Shown: positions 10,830 through 22,318 of the stretch, piece after piece
How positions within the stretch are numbered: the stretch's first letter is position 1
Layout: each line of letters opens with the position of its first letter
NCBI RefSeq assembly: GCF_027580225.2
Contig: NC_073359.2
Span: forward strand, 14,268,001-14,332,000
Reading direction: 5' to 3'
Length of the DNA: 64,000 bases
Source of the DNA: Misgurnus anguillicaudatus
Taxonomy: Eukaryota; Chordata; Actinopteri; Cypriniformes; Cobitidae
Translations under genes and position numbers: made by a program
The notes under the pieces: generated by a model
What the model saw: only the letters and a program-made list of their open reading frames with translations
Databases searched by the model: none
Told to the model about the DNA's origin: nothing

Positions 10830-11249
10830 ATACCAAGAGCCAGATCGTCAGATATTAGATCCAAACTTAAAGTGCTGGCTAATGCTAAGTGTAAGTTTTC
10901 TAAAATTGTTATTCATGCCGGCGCAAATGACACCAGACTCCGCCAGTCGGAGATCACCAAAGATACTATTAAAGAGGTGTGTGAAATTGCAAAAACAATG
11001 TCAGATAATGTTATATGCTCTGGTCCCCTCCCTGCCTACCGGGGTGATGAAACTTATAGCAGATTAGTGTCTCTTCACCACTGGATGTCAAAATGGTGCC
11101 CTCAGCATAACGTAGGGTATATAGACAATTGGGAGCATTTCAGGGGGAGACCTGACCTGCTAAAGAGAGATGGCCTTCATCCGTCATCGGAAGGAAATGC
11201 TATACTTTCTAGAAATCTGACCAATACTCTTACTTCTAATACAGTCTGA
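10830..11249 (+). pseudogene. LINE ORF1 C-terminal part with esterase blocks
   Basis: The frame resumes IPRARSSDIRSKLKVLANAK and reaches a stop at 11,249. GANDTRL matches the GxND block and RDGLHPS the DxxH block of SGNH-hydrolase esterases. With GNSI upstream at about 8412 the full catalytic set is visible, but split by the inserted block. In L2-clade LINEs this domain belongs to the RNA-binding ORF1 protein; its substrate is unknown. Confidence 0.75.
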
Positions 11250-11486
11250 CTACCCATGGCCCAGGTCAGGAAACAGATAGATCGGCTTACCCGTCCATCT
11301 GTTAGCTGCCCTGACATGTCAAGATCACATATGTCCCAGCACTTAGAGTCTATCTTACCAGAGTATCAACACATTTCAACTGTGTCCGTTCCTCGAACAA
11401 ACAAATACAGAGCACCATTTACCTCGTCTCGTACAAATCTTACTAACATAAAATTAGAAAACAATACATTTACAGATGAACCTAGA

Positions 11487-13003
11487 ATGTTAAAATTCGG
11501 CCTTCTTAACATTAGACCCCGTTCCCACAAAATTACTCAAAGAGGTATTCCATGTAGTACTAAATGTCTTTAACTCTTCACTAGAATTAGGCTACGTTCC
11601 AACAGCTTTCAAACTAGCAGTTATTAGAACGCTCATTAAAAAAACCACACCTTGACCAGGGAGATCTTAATAACTTTAGACCAATCTCAAATCTCCCTTT
11701 TCTTTCCAAAATATTAGAAAAAGTAGTGGCAAGCCAGCTACGCACATTCTTAGCAAATAATAGTACGTATGAAAAGTTCCAATCAGGATTCAGGCCCCAC
11801 CATAGCACAGAGACAGCGCTGCTTAGAGTTACAAATGACCTCCTATTAACATCCGATCGTGGTGAAATCTCAATCCTTATATTACTAGACCTCAGTGCAG
11901 CCTTTGACACAATAGATCACACAATCTTACTTAATAGGCTAGAAAACTATGTTGGCATCAGTGGTCAGGCGCTAGCCTGGTTCAGATCGTATCTAACCAA
12001 TCGCTATCACTTTGTTTATGTAAATGAGGAGGAGTCATATCACTCCCTGGTTAAATACGGCGTACCGCAGGGCTCAGTTTTAGGTCCTATCCTGTTCTCG
12101 TTATATATGTTACCTCTAGGAGATATTATCAGGAATCCTAACATACGGTTTCACTGCTATGCAGATGATACCCAGCTTTACATCTCCTCACATCCTAGTG
12201 AAACCCACCAGTTTTCTAAGCTATCAGACTGCATCAGCAATATTAGTGACTGGATGGCACATAACTTTCTTATGCTAAACTCCAATAAGACTCCGAATCG
12301 CTACAAATATAATATGACAGATTACAAGTTGCCCATAGATGGCTGCACTGTGGTGCCAACCTCCACGATTAAGAATTTAGGTGTGATGTTCGACAGCAAT
12401 TTATCCTTCGATAGCCATATCTCCAATGTCTGCCGCACAGCATTCTTCCATATCTCAAAAATACGCCATATGTTGTCTGCATCAGATGCAGAGAAGCTTA
12501 TCCACGCTTTTATGACCTCTAGAATAGACTATTGTAACTCGTTACTCGGAGGATGCCATGCAAACAGGTAAACAAGCTTCAGCTAGTTCAAAACGCTTCT
12601 GCAAGAGTGCTTACTCGATCTAAGAAGTATGACCACATAAGCCCACTTCTGGCATCTTTACACTGGCTACCAGTTAAATATTGCATGCATTTTAAAACAT
12701 AACTAATTACCTATAAAGCCTTAAATGTCCTAGCACCTTCGTATTCTAGAGAATTATTATCAGAATACAATCCATCACGCATTGCGGTCACAAAACTCTG
12801 GTCTCCTAACCATCCCCAAAACATCAAAAGTGTCCAAAGGTGGCAGATCCCTCTCCCACCTAGCCCCCAAGCTATGGAATGACCCACCAACCGACGTCCG
12901 AAAACCAGAAACAGTAGACAACTCTAAATCTAGACTTCAAACTTTTCTCTTTAACAAGGCATTCACAAAATTTGTTTTAGTAATGGTACTTGTCTCTCAA
13001 TAG
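11487..13003 (+). pseudogene. LINE ORF2 remnant (endonuclease start, RT, C-terminus)
   Basis: MLKFGLLNIR at 11,487 is the conserved start of the APE-type endonuclease. Near 11,525 the sequence jumps to KLLKEVFHVVL, a segment just before the RT, so more than 1 kb is deleted. RT motifs follow: [11 protein letters not shown], the [13 protein letters not shown] block, [10 protein letters not shown], and the catalytic FHCYADDTQ near 12,155. The C-terminal YDHISPLLASLHWLPV and LAPKLWNDPP blocks run to about 13,000 across frameshifts. The 281-codon RT frame (11,726-12,571) remains open. Confidence 0.85.
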
Positions 13004-13945
13004 CTAGTTTGTACAACCTAATAAATAAATAAATTAAAACCTTTTTTCGTCAACACTCCAAAGCATGGTAAATGTCATTAATACTCTTTAGTAATATGCT
13101 GAAACTTTGATTTAGTTGTCGGTGGAGTCTTAATTTCCACATATGGTCGGGTTGCAATTTTGGCTTTTCCCATGATCTTGAGAATAATATGTCATACAGA
13201 ACCGTTTGCCACTGTACGGTAGTATTAACGACGGCAGTGGGGCCTCTGGCCTTAGTCAAACGAGTTTCTGTTTTAAAGATCATATGGGGGGCCCCATACA
13301 TAGACTCGCCCCGGGGCCCACAAATTTTCTAAAATCATCAACTATATGTAATACACTTAACCAGCAATAGTTAGCCTGTCCGGAACCAAGCTGACTAAAA
13401 CCACATCACTGTATGACACTTGCTTTTCATGTGAACGGCCCCTACGCTAATAAGATTTTGTTTCTCTGTCCCTCTCTCGTCCTCGATCCCGAGGACAATG
13501 AGACAAACAGATCCAGTTCCGGTAAATGTGAAAGTCGGCACACCTCTAATCTACTGGCTGTTCTTCAACGTGATGTCCAGCCGATGCCTGACCAATGACC
13601 ACCGACAGAACCCGCCCAACATCCGCTCAATCTCCCCATCCGCCACATTGAAACGGATAAGGAGATTAAGCGGATATTAAGCGGGTTCTGCCGGTGGTCA
13701 TTGGTCAGGGGGTTTTTCAACCCGGGGAGGCAGCCTTCTTGGGCTTAACTTCTATACGTTACATTAGTAATACGTTCGCTTATAATGTTGATTTAAAGCC
13801 GCAGCAAATTTAGCTGCTTGTGCTATCGTGTATTATGTTGTGCTATCTGTCGATTTTCTGTGCTTTTCACTGCATCTATTATGTAAAGCTGCTTTGAAAC
13901 AATCACCAAATTGTGAAAAGCGCTATATAAATAAAATTGAATTAA
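13004..13945 (+). repeat. LINE 3' UTR and tail, with about 0.3 kb of extra sequence
   Basis: Sequence from about 13,340 on matches the 3' UTR of the copy at 34.4-35.1 kb, including the CGTGATGTCCAGCCGATGC region and the tail ending ATATAAATAAAATTGAATT. Between about 13,036 and 13,330 there is sequence absent from that copy, presumably a later insertion or divergence that I cannot classify. Confidence 0.65.
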
Positions 13946-14966
13946 AAAAAATATAAATAAAATTGAATTTAGTTGAAACATGGCATGATGATCTGTCAAA
14001 ATAAAAGTCAGAACAGAACGGGTGTCAAAATAAAAGTACAAAACACAAAACACAACATAATAAAAGAAAAAAGCGCTATATAAATAAAATTTAATTTAAT
14101 TGAAACATGGCATGATGATCTGTCAAAATAAAAGTTAAAACAGAACGGGGTGTCAAAATAAAAATACAAAACACAACAGAACCCCCCCCTCTTAAGGGCG
14201 ACTCCTGGAGCCCAACACTCATCAAATACAAAGTCCAAGGGTGGGTTGTGTGGCCAGGATGGTCCAGGGTCAAGGGGCAGGCTTGGACCTGAGTCATGGG
14301 GCAGGCTTGGACCTGGGTCATGGAGCAGGCTTGGACCTGGGTCATGGGGCAGGCTAGGACCTGGGTCATGGGGCAGGCTTGGACCTGGTTCATGGGGCAG
14401 TCTAGGACCTGGGTCATGGGGCAGGCTAGGACCTGGGTCATGGGGCAGGCTAGGACCTGGGTCATGGGGCAGGCTAGGACCTGGGTCATGGGGCAGGCTA
14501 GGACCTGGGTCATGGGGCAGGCTGGGATTTGGGTACACCTCGGCCTCCTCCTCTGTGTTCTCTGCCTCCCTCCTGTGTCCAGGTACTACCCCCCCAAAAA
14601 AACTTTGAGAAGCTTCTGCTGACCAGGGTGGTGATGCAGGTGCTTTAGACCCTCCAACTGGAACAGGACATGATGGTGAGTCAGGTGAATCAGATGACTC
14701 AGGAGAATCAGGTGAACCAGACGACTCAGGAGAATCAGGTGAACTAGACGACTCAAGAGAATCAGGCGAACAGGCAATGTAAACAGGCTGGACATACTGA
14801 GTAATAATCAGCAGGGAATGAACAGAATTGAAGTGGCTTTATACAAAACAAACAGGAAGTGGGAAGTGAAGCATGACTTTCAAAATTAAAGTCAGAACAG
14901 AAAGGGGTGTCAAAATAAAAGTACAAAACACAACATAATACAAGACATAACCCTTACAATTTATCA
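13946..14966 (-). mobile_element. Non-autonomous LTR retrotransposon remnant, minus strand
   Basis: A segment containing GGGGTGTCAAAATAAAAGTA and ACAAAACACAACA occurs at the right (about 14,866-14,940) and twice at the left (about 13,978-14,060 and 14,104-14,178), bracketing a repetitive coding-like region. On the minus strand that region reads as repeats of SLPHDPGP and PESSDSPD-like units, the same style as the gag-like frame at 9.0-10.5 kb. The doubled left side also repeats the LINE tail motif, suggesting local duplication. Confidence 0.55.
14262..14531 (-). repeat. 24-bp VNTR, about 11 copies
   Basis: The unit GGACCTGGGTCATGGGGCAG plus GCTA is repeated with small changes. On the minus strand it encodes repeats of SLPHDPGP without breaking frame. 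Confidence 0.92.
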
Positions 14967-14970
14967 TTAA

Positions 14971-15305
14971 CACTCTGGGGTCAACTGCGGCCCAGAGATC
15001 ACTCCTCAAAAAGACTTGAATTACTCTGCTGATTTTGGACATACAGATATGATTTATACATCATTTAAAACGTTAATGTGTCTCGTTTTTTCTGTCCACT
15101 CCCAATAAAAACAGAATGTTGTGCTTTTCGCAAAATTAAGAAAATAAACATGATGCGCATTTTGTTCTCTCTCCCTCAGTGAAGTCCTTTCAGAAACGCG
15201 TCAGAAAAATTTACTGTAACTTAATGAATACTTGTCATAGAAACAAAAGATAAATGGCTACATAATGCTTGGAATGTCTGATTTTAAATGATGTAAGTCA
15301 GATAT

Positions 15306-15400
<95 letters not shown>

Positions 15401-15970
15401 GTTTTGTTATAACTTAACAAGTTGACCTTTAGATGGTTTTACTACAGAGAAAGTTACATTCCTGTTGAACATTCCTACAAGGCTCATTATGTGGCTCATT
15501 CAACTCTTTTGTTTACTGAGCTGTCAATCACTGAATATTCAGGAGCTTTCCTGCCTCCACGCATACGGCCTTTCCCAAGCAAAAGTGTCTTCGAAATTGT
15601 AAATCAATATATTGGTTTATGTGAATGAGTAGGTCGAATGATTTTTTCATCATTTTGAAGAAAAAACTCTAGACTACTAGATTCTGTTTTGAAAAGTCTT
15701 GCGAAAAGATGTTTAGAATGAGTTTTGTGGACTTATATCAGTGACTTAAAAATTTAGCTTTTTCAAAAAACATGCATAAACATTTTTCTCTCAAAAATAC
15801 AAACATGTACATACATGTTGATCATATAATATTGTAGCCCAGTTTGTGTTGAACACATTATTATGAGACTTTTGCCATTAATATGTTTTTAAGCAACTGA
15901 AAAAAGCACAAATGTCAGTGCATGTCAAAACTTCCCCAGGGCCCTAAAAACCCCTTAGACCCCAGAGGGG
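14971..15970. mobile_element. piggyBac-like non-autonomous element, 1,000 bp, TTAA-flanked
   Basis: The left end CACTCTGGGGTC and the right end GACCCCAGAGGGG form inverted termini with one difference over 12 bp. Both flanks are TTAA (14,967-14,970 and 15,971-15,974), the piggyBac target. The interior holds a long (AT)n tract and no transposase. Inverted, partly diverged copies lie at 35,229-39,008 (both ends) and about 17,800-18,165 (one half). Confidence 0.82.
15309..15397. repeat. (AT)n microsatellite
   Basis: About 44 uninterrupted AT dinucleotides lie inside the piggyBac-like element. The other copies of the element lack the tract, so it expanded in this copy. Confidence 0.97.
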
Positions 15971-15974
15971 TTAA

Positions 15975-16310
15975 CATGTGGAGCATGTTAGTAGTTTAGA
16001 GGTTAATTTTTTTCTAAAAACATTGTAAAAACTGAAAGTTTTGAAAGTTTTCAAAACATTAAGAATTAACATTGTCATAGGTATTATAGATCTAAAGAAT
16101 TGTTTGTCCAATGTTTGCATAATCAGTAAAAAATGTTTTTTATATTCAAATATAAAGTTCTCACAATTTTATGACAAAGGTAGATTGGGATGTTCCCTTA
16201 ACATAAAAAACTGGACAGTTTGGGCATTTTAGCAAAAACAACACATTTTGTTAGCTGGGACAGTAAAGATATAGAGATGAGAAAATTTTCTCATCGGTTA
16301 TTCAGCGTAG
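15975..16310. other. AT-rich sequence, nothing recognised
   Basis: There is no coding signal and no paired termini. The left LTR of the downstream gypsy element probably begins near the end of this stretch, but I cannot place its first base. Confidence 0.35.
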
Positions 16311-16924
16311 GACAAACCAGGTGATCCTGGTATCATTAGGTGGGATGGTCCTGATCGGCCGTTTCTTTGTGTATGTGTGTGTGTGTTGACAGAACTCCTC
16401 GTGGGTATCTGTCATTGCGTTCTCTCCTCCCTCTTGTCATTGCATTAATTTGTTGCAGCGTGTCGTCTTGTGCACCTGCTTTTTATCACCTCATTAGTTC
16501 ACTATTTCGCTTCCCTCCATCTCTTGTTCTGTGCGTGACTGTCTGAGTTTGTTCTCTGTCCTTGCCTCTTGTCTAGTCTTGTCTTGTTTAGCTTCTTTAG
16601 TTTTTGTTTTCCTGCAGTTTGCCGTCAGTGTTTTAGTCTCCAGTGCTTTTCGTGTGCTTTCATATTTTGTTTCAGATCACTGTTCCCTGCAATCTGCCCT
16701 GGTCTTCCATCCTGAGATCAGTGGCGGAACTAGAATTTTTTTAATGGGGTGGCCAGGGGGTGGCCAAAGCTACTTTAGGGGGTCCATAGTCCATAAAAGA
16801 AAATGACATGTAACCATGTATCAAGAAAGCATAAATTAATCTTTTGATCGCATTAGATGTAAACATAATAAGGGTGAATTTTAAATCTTTTTTACTGTAT
16901 TTCTTTCATCTGATTTACTGTCTG

Positions 16925-17255
16925 TTAAAGGGATTCACCCAAAAATGAAAATTCTGTCATCATTTACTCACCCTTATGTTGTTCTAAACCTTTATTTTAT
17001 TTTGATAAACATGCACAAAAGAAGATATTTTGATAAATGTTGGTAAGCACACAATTAATGGTATATCCATTGAATTCCATTATGTTGTTTTTATTCCTAC
17101 TATGGAAGTCAATGGTTAACAGCTGTGTGCATACCATCATTTATCAAAATATCTTCTTTTGTGTTCATAAGAAAAAAGAAATTCGTACAGGTTTAAAACG
17201 ACATAAGGATGTAAAAATGATGACAGAATTTTTATTTTGTGAACTATCCCTTTAA
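16925..17255. mobile_element. Palindromic MITE (Angel-like), 331 bp
   Basis: It starts TTAAAGGGATTCACCC and ends in the near complement GAACTATCCCTTTAA. The two halves are long inverted repeats that also share the ATGAAAATTCTGTCATCATT block and the GAAGATATTTTGATAAAT block. This is the hairpin-forming type very common in zebrafish and carp. The name is from memory and tentative. Related copies are at about 22,319, 28,668 and 46,516. Confidence 0.8.
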
Positions 17256-17799
17256 TGAAGCAAAAGATCAGGAAATCTAAACTCCATGATAAACCTTAAA
17301 CTTACTTCAAATAGCAGAGCTCAACACAAAGGATGTTTCGATTAATCTTTATTTACGAAGATGCAGAAGATGCAAAAGTTTTCTTTTTTCTTTTAATATT
17401 TAATTAACTTTAATGACAGAGAGACTTTAACAGGTTAGGCTAAGACCGAATGCAATAAAATGTTTATTCGTTTAAGACGTACAGTAACCAAATGTTTAGT
17501 ATGAAAATCACCAAGACAGCTATTTTGACATATGAGCATTTGTCCGTTTAAGCCAAAAAGACGCGAATATGAAGTCGTTTAAGCTCTGGCTGTGCACGCG
17601 CACTATTGGATATGCGCCTCGCGCTTTCAAGTTCAATGTGGCAATCCAGTCGAATTAACAATCATACAGTAGCATAAAGATCACGTCAAGAATGAAAACA
17701 TGGTGCTGGGTTTTGTTGTAAAAAGAATTGGCAATCTTAGACTTTATTCAGTCCACAAGACAATTACCACACTTCCAGCATATACGGTGAAAATAAATC

Positions 17800-18165
17800 A
17801 TGTAGTATTAGCAAAATGTACAACTTCAGTTACATCATTTTAAAGATTCCAAGCATTATGTAGACATGACATTTGTCTTCTGATGGTATGAAAAGTATTC
17901 GTTAAGTTACAGTAATTTTTCTGACGCGTTTTTGAAAAGACGTCACTGATGGAGAGATAACAGAACGCGCATTATGTATATTTTCTTAATTTTGTGAAAA
18001 GCACAACATTCAGTTTTATAGACACACAAAAAATGACACTTGAACGTTTTAAATGATGTATAAATCATATCTGTATGTCCAAAATCAACAGAGTAATCCA
18101 AGTCTCTTTGCGCAGTGATTGAAAAATAAAGAGTTTGCGCCGCCACCGCAGGGAGGGTTAATATT
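17800..18165 (-). mobile_element. Half of a piggyBac-like element
   Basis: It is similar, in inverted orientation, to 14,971-15,300: CCAAGCATTATGTAGA, the GACGCGTTTTTGAAA block, ACAACATTCAGTTTTA and CATATCTGTATGTCCAAAAT occur in the same order. It ends in a degraded GCAGGGAGGG before TTAA at about 18,158. The other half is not found inside this hAT. Confidence 0.6.
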
Positions 18166-18795
18166 CATAATGTTTTTTTTAACAATGTGCTGCGCTGCCG
18201 CACGTCGAAAATAAACATGGCGATTAAGTGAAAGTAGCGCATTAAATTTGGGGTGGCACACAGGGTGGCCAGTGACATGCCAAGGGTGTCCAGTGCCACC
18301 CTGGACACCCCTCTGGCTCCGCCACTGCCTGAGATGCTGCGCTCTACGTGCTCTGTATGGTCTCCTGACTATCGGCTTCGCTCTCTACATCTCCAGCTCC
18401 TGGCACCACAGTGGGCACTGCCAGCTCGCCCGTGGAGGGTGTTACTCGCTGGCTTTCGAGTATGCGTGTGACATCACCAGTTCGCCTCTGGAGGATGTTT
18501 CCCAGCTGGCTTTCTAGAAATTTGTGACATCACCAGCCCACCCATGGAGGGTGTTTCTGGCTGGCTTTCGAGTACTCGTGTGACATCACCAGCTTACCTG
18601 TGGAGGGTTTTTCCTGTCTGGCTATCTAGTGACTCTTTCTTTATAAATAAAGATTTTACTTGCAATTGAATCCTTTCTCTGACTCGTTCCTGAAAGTATG
18701 GAGGAGAGGAAGAGATCCGGGTGTGAAGATGTTTAGTAAAGAAATTTATAGTTAGCCTTGGCTGTGACTGCTTTGTTTCAACTACATATACAACA

Positions 18796-20757
18796 TATTG
18801 GCGATGAGGAATGGCTTTTCTTGGAATTTCACAACCTCCAAGTTTCCTGGACACTCCTGGGGAGCCGACAATGTTCAAACTTGTTCAAATGTAGAATGAC
18901 AACGAAATCAAATGCAACACGCACACATAATGGCCCTACTCACACTGCCCAACACAATACTTTTTACCATTGTGGATCCAATCACATTTAGCCAACAACC
19001 CAAAATGTGCTGCTAAACATGCAAAATGCAAACAATGTGGGAAAATAGGACACTTTGCCAAAGTTTGTCACAACGCAGCTTCCATGTGCAATGTGCAAGA
19101 AGTTACTGTGCCAGATCTTACAGTCTTAAATATTACTCCTACTTCAACTGTGTCACAGACTAAACATGTAACCTGTACTGTGTCTCTTCATGTAAAAGAT
19201 GGACAGTTACTTACCACAGATTTGCTTGTAGACACAGGTTCAGCAGTCTCCATTCTTCCAGAGCATGTTTACCGCCAGACATTCCTGCATATGCCCCTTA
19301 AAAAGCCTACAGTACGTCTAGTGACCTACATGAAGAAACCTATTCCTGTCATTGGATTCCTTCACCTTACTGTTACATACTGCAGCCATAGCACTCAAAC
19401 AGACTTCTACATTGTCCGTGATGGGACATCTTTGCTCAGAATGGAATTTTTCACAGCTCTGCGCCTTCAAATTCAAGATGGACACATTGAACCACCTGCT
19501 TTACCAGCAGAGGATCAAACTGCTGTCAACAACACTAAGGCTTTAGGCATTGCTACTGGATTTACCCACAAAGTTAAAATGCGTTCAGATGTGCCCTCAG
19601 TTCAGCAGAAACTTTGCAGACTGCCATTTGCTGTTCGTTATGCTGTTTCAGAGGAGTTGAAAAGACTCGAAGCAGAAGGCGTCAAAGACAGAGTTGACTC
19701 GTCTGCCTGGGTGTCTCCTCTGGTGGTCGTGAAGAAAAAGTCTAGTGGCATTCGTCTTTGTGTGGATTTATGTAAGCCAAACAGAGCGATGGTGATAGAC
19801 AGTCACCCTTTGCCACACATCGAAGAAGTCTTTACTGAGCTCTGTGGTGCAACTATGTTCTCCACAATCGATTTGCAAAATGCCTACAATCAAGTCCAGT
19901 TACACCCAAGCAGCAGAGATCTTACAGTGTTTATAACGCATGACTGACTTTTTCGTTTTACAAGAGTCCCATACGGCTTGGCCTCAGCACCTATACTGCC
20001 TTCCAACGGATGATGTCCCAGATCCTGGCAGATAAAAAAGGTGTGCAATGCTATCTAGATGACATCATAGTATATGGTGAGATGCCTGAACTTCATGACA
20101 CGAGACTGAAAGCTGTCCTTCACTGCCTACAAAAGAGTGGATTGAAGCTGAAAATAGTTAAATGCCACTTCGGGAAATCTGAGTTGTCCTTTCTTGGGCA
20201 TCTCATTTCTGCCTCTGGCCTACCACCAGACCCTGGCCATGTTCAAGCTGTGGCTCAAGCTCCTCCTCCTCATGACGCTCAGTCACTACGTTCTTTTCTT
20301 GGCCTGACTGCATGGTATTCAAAGTTTATTCCCAATTACGCCACACTTGTAGAACCTCTTCGTGCTCTACTTCAAAAGTCTACTGGTTTCCATTGGACTG
20401 AGGAGGCTCAGGAAAACTTTTCCAGAGTTAAAGACATCATAGCTACAAGCCCTGCTCTTGCTTTGTGCTGACACAGATCCAGGGCCATACAGAACAGACA
20501 GTTGCATTCGCTTCTATAGCACTGACTGAGTGCAAACGCAAGTACTCTAGAATTGAAAAAGAGGCCTTAGCGTGTGTCTGGGAGACTGAAAAGTTGTGCA
20601 CTTACTTGTGGGGTCCTCACTTTACTTTTAGAAGAGACCACAGCCCTCTGACTACCTTATTCTCAACCAAAGGCCTTGCATGTGCAGGCATGAGAATAGC
20701 CGATGGTTTAGGAAGAGATCCAGGTGTGAAGAAATTTTGTAAAGAAAGTTATACTTA
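18796..20757 (+). pseudogene. Ty3/gypsy gag-pol remnant (zinc knuckle, PR, RT, partial RNase H)
   Basis: The frame from 18,970 holds CKQCGKIGHFAKVC (CCHC knuckle, 19,027-19,068), the protease active site LLVDTGSAVS, and the start of RT with FSTIDLQNAYNQVQ. A stop at 19,947 and a frameshift follow. The next frame (20,010-20,471) has the catalytic YLDDIIVY at about 20,052 and the FLGLTAWYSKFIPNY connection. A third has RNase H residues IEKEALACVWE and the RRDHSPL block, breaking off at GMRIA. Most of gag, the RNase H end and integrase are missing. Confidence 0.85.
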
Positions 20758-20798
20758 ACCTTGGCTGTGACTGCTTTGTTTCTACTACATACACAACA

Positions 20799-21119
20799 CT
20801 TTTACTTACACTTTTCAATTAGCGGCAATGTGAGGGCAACAACCATTTTAATTATGAGTCAGTGTGCCCTTGTACTTCTAACAAGTTATCTGTACAGAAG
20901 CCCGCCAGTCCCAATCTGAGCATCGGGACAACCGTCTCGGTCCATTTCAATCGCTGCTTGAACGATGGGTTCATTATTATTCTTAATAAAAAACTCAACA
21001 ACAAAACAATGACGATCTCACTCACATTAAACATTATTAACCAAACAAATAAGCATGTGGTTTTTCCAATTGCTTGGTCAGTCAGCTTGCCGAACACTCA
21101 AGTAATAAATGAAATCTGT
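20799..21119. other. Unassigned spacer
   Basis: This stretch is flanking sequence between the gypsy element and the long-TIR element. It includes the left copy of the presumed duplication AAATCTGT at 21,112-21,119. No coding sequence is recognised. Confidence 0.4.
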
Positions 21120-21746
21120 ATGGAATTATATTTGTGTCAAATCAAACGCACGCAACTTTTGCAAAAACAAACAAAAACACACATCGATAAAAGAAAAAAA
21201 CACTTCGAAAACAAAAACAATCAACTAACCAGCAAAAAAATCAACATCATCTTTAAATATACTGCATTCTTTGTTTATGGTTTTCTAAGTTTCACTTTCA
21301 CTAAACATAGTTTTGAATGTGCTGCAAGTGTTTTCGTTTTCGCTTTCCAAGTTTTCGTTTGCGCTTCGCAAATTTACGTTCTCCATTTTGACACAAACCT
21401 CTCGTGAGGGGCGGGCTTAACACCGGTTCGCTCTTATTGGCTTGTGAGATTTTGATTGACAGCTCATTGAACCAGAACCCCGGAACAGAAGGTGGCGGTA
21501 GTGCACAAATAAGCTGGATGCCAACCGGTGTTAAAAATAACAAGAAGAAGATGATCGGACTCTGGAGCTGCAAGAAGTCTAAACAAACGGTAATAAGAGT
21601 ATATTAAAGAACATTAATGATAAAACACGGATATTTTACACATCAGCAGAAGAACAACAACAGTTCAAGATGAGCAATCGGGAGGCCCACGGCCCGGAGC
21701 ATCAACACCATCCTCCCCGGCCGGACAATCAAGGCAGCACGAGGCA
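21120..21746 (+). repeat. Left terminal inverted repeat
   Basis: It pairs with 24,670-25,296. The arms encode, on opposite strands, the same shadow peptide ending RKLGKRKRKHLQHIQNYV. The left arm lacks the GT splice donor seen at the inner edge of the right arm (GAGGCAAG here against GAGGTAAG there). Confidence 0.85.
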
Positions 21747-22318
21747 AGCCTGCAACAACTACCAAAACAAATAAATAATCCCACTGCAAGTTTTATTCAT
21801 GTGCTGCTGGGGAGGTTTTTGCTGTAAGCTGTAAGCCTTGCACAGCTTCAAAATTTTAGGGTTTTAATGTTAACCTTGTCTGTAAACTTGCGGTTTTCTA
21901 AAGCAACAATTAGTTACAAACAAGTTATACATTTTCAAGTATTTGTGTTTAATGATTATTGTGCTTTATGTAGTGATGTCATTAAATGCTTATTGTTTAT
22001 TTAACTGCCCTAGACGGCGAAACTCAGGATGAGGCAGCACTTTCTGTCCCACGAGTGATGCAGTGGTTGACAGGCAAAACACCTTCAAAATAACTGAGTT
22101 TGATCACACATGCATGCACCGAAGGCCAAGCAAATGAATTTAAAGAAAGAATGAAAACAGCAGTGCAACATGCTGCTTACTTTTACAGAGTATCGGTTGA
22201 AATGAACTCAAATGTCTAGACAAAATGTTTCTCCCAATAGTAATGTCTTTTTTATCATTTATAGATGCTGTTTAACAGTTGTTAATGATTTTACATGCAT
22301 CTGAATGGTTTACAGAGT

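Larger units (their letters stand above)
6409..13945 (+). mobile_element. L2-clade (CR1/L2) LINE, near full length but interrupted
   Basis: From left to right the LINE shows a 5' UTR with tandem monomers, an ORF1 with zinc-finger and esterase parts, a deleted ORF2 with reverse transcriptase, and a 3' UTR ending in the typical tail AGCGCTATATAAATAAAATT. Later insertions split it: a hAT at 7397-8232 and a DNA-element fragment plus LTR element at 8440-10829. A second, 5'-truncated copy lies at 33,685-35,117. This copy cannot encode its proteins. Confidence 0.85.
16719..18327. mobile_element. Non-autonomous hAT element in the gypsy LTR, 1,609 bp
   Basis: The termini CAGTGGCGGA (16,719) and TCCGCCACTG (to 18,327) are perfect 10-bp inverted repeats. 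The 8-bp duplication CCTGAGAT lies at 16,711-16,718 and 18,328-18,335. Removing the element rejoins LTR sequence. It contains a palindromic MITE at 16,925-17,255 and a piggyBac-like half at about 17,800-18,165. Confidence 0.92.
16311..20798 (+). mobile_element. Decayed Ty3/gypsy retrotransposon
   Basis: A 5' LTR-like region ends ACAACA at 18,795 and is followed after two bases by TTGGCGATGAGGAAT, a plausible primer-binding site. Gag zinc knuckle, protease, RT and part of RNase H follow, then the last roughly 95 bases of the same LTR (from about 20,702 to 20,798). The RNase H end, the whole integrase and the start of the 3' LTR are deleted. The LTR start is approximate because no target duplication was found. 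Confidence 0.7.

Noticed and set aside
14246..14622. Plus-strand frames with GPGSWGRLG and QARTWVMG repeats
   Set aside because: The 24-bp repeat keeps all frames open; orientation relative to the LTR element favours the minus strand.
20862..21407. 181-codon plus-strand frame
   Set aside because: It crosses the boundary of the long inverted repeat and has low-complexity, AT-driven composition.
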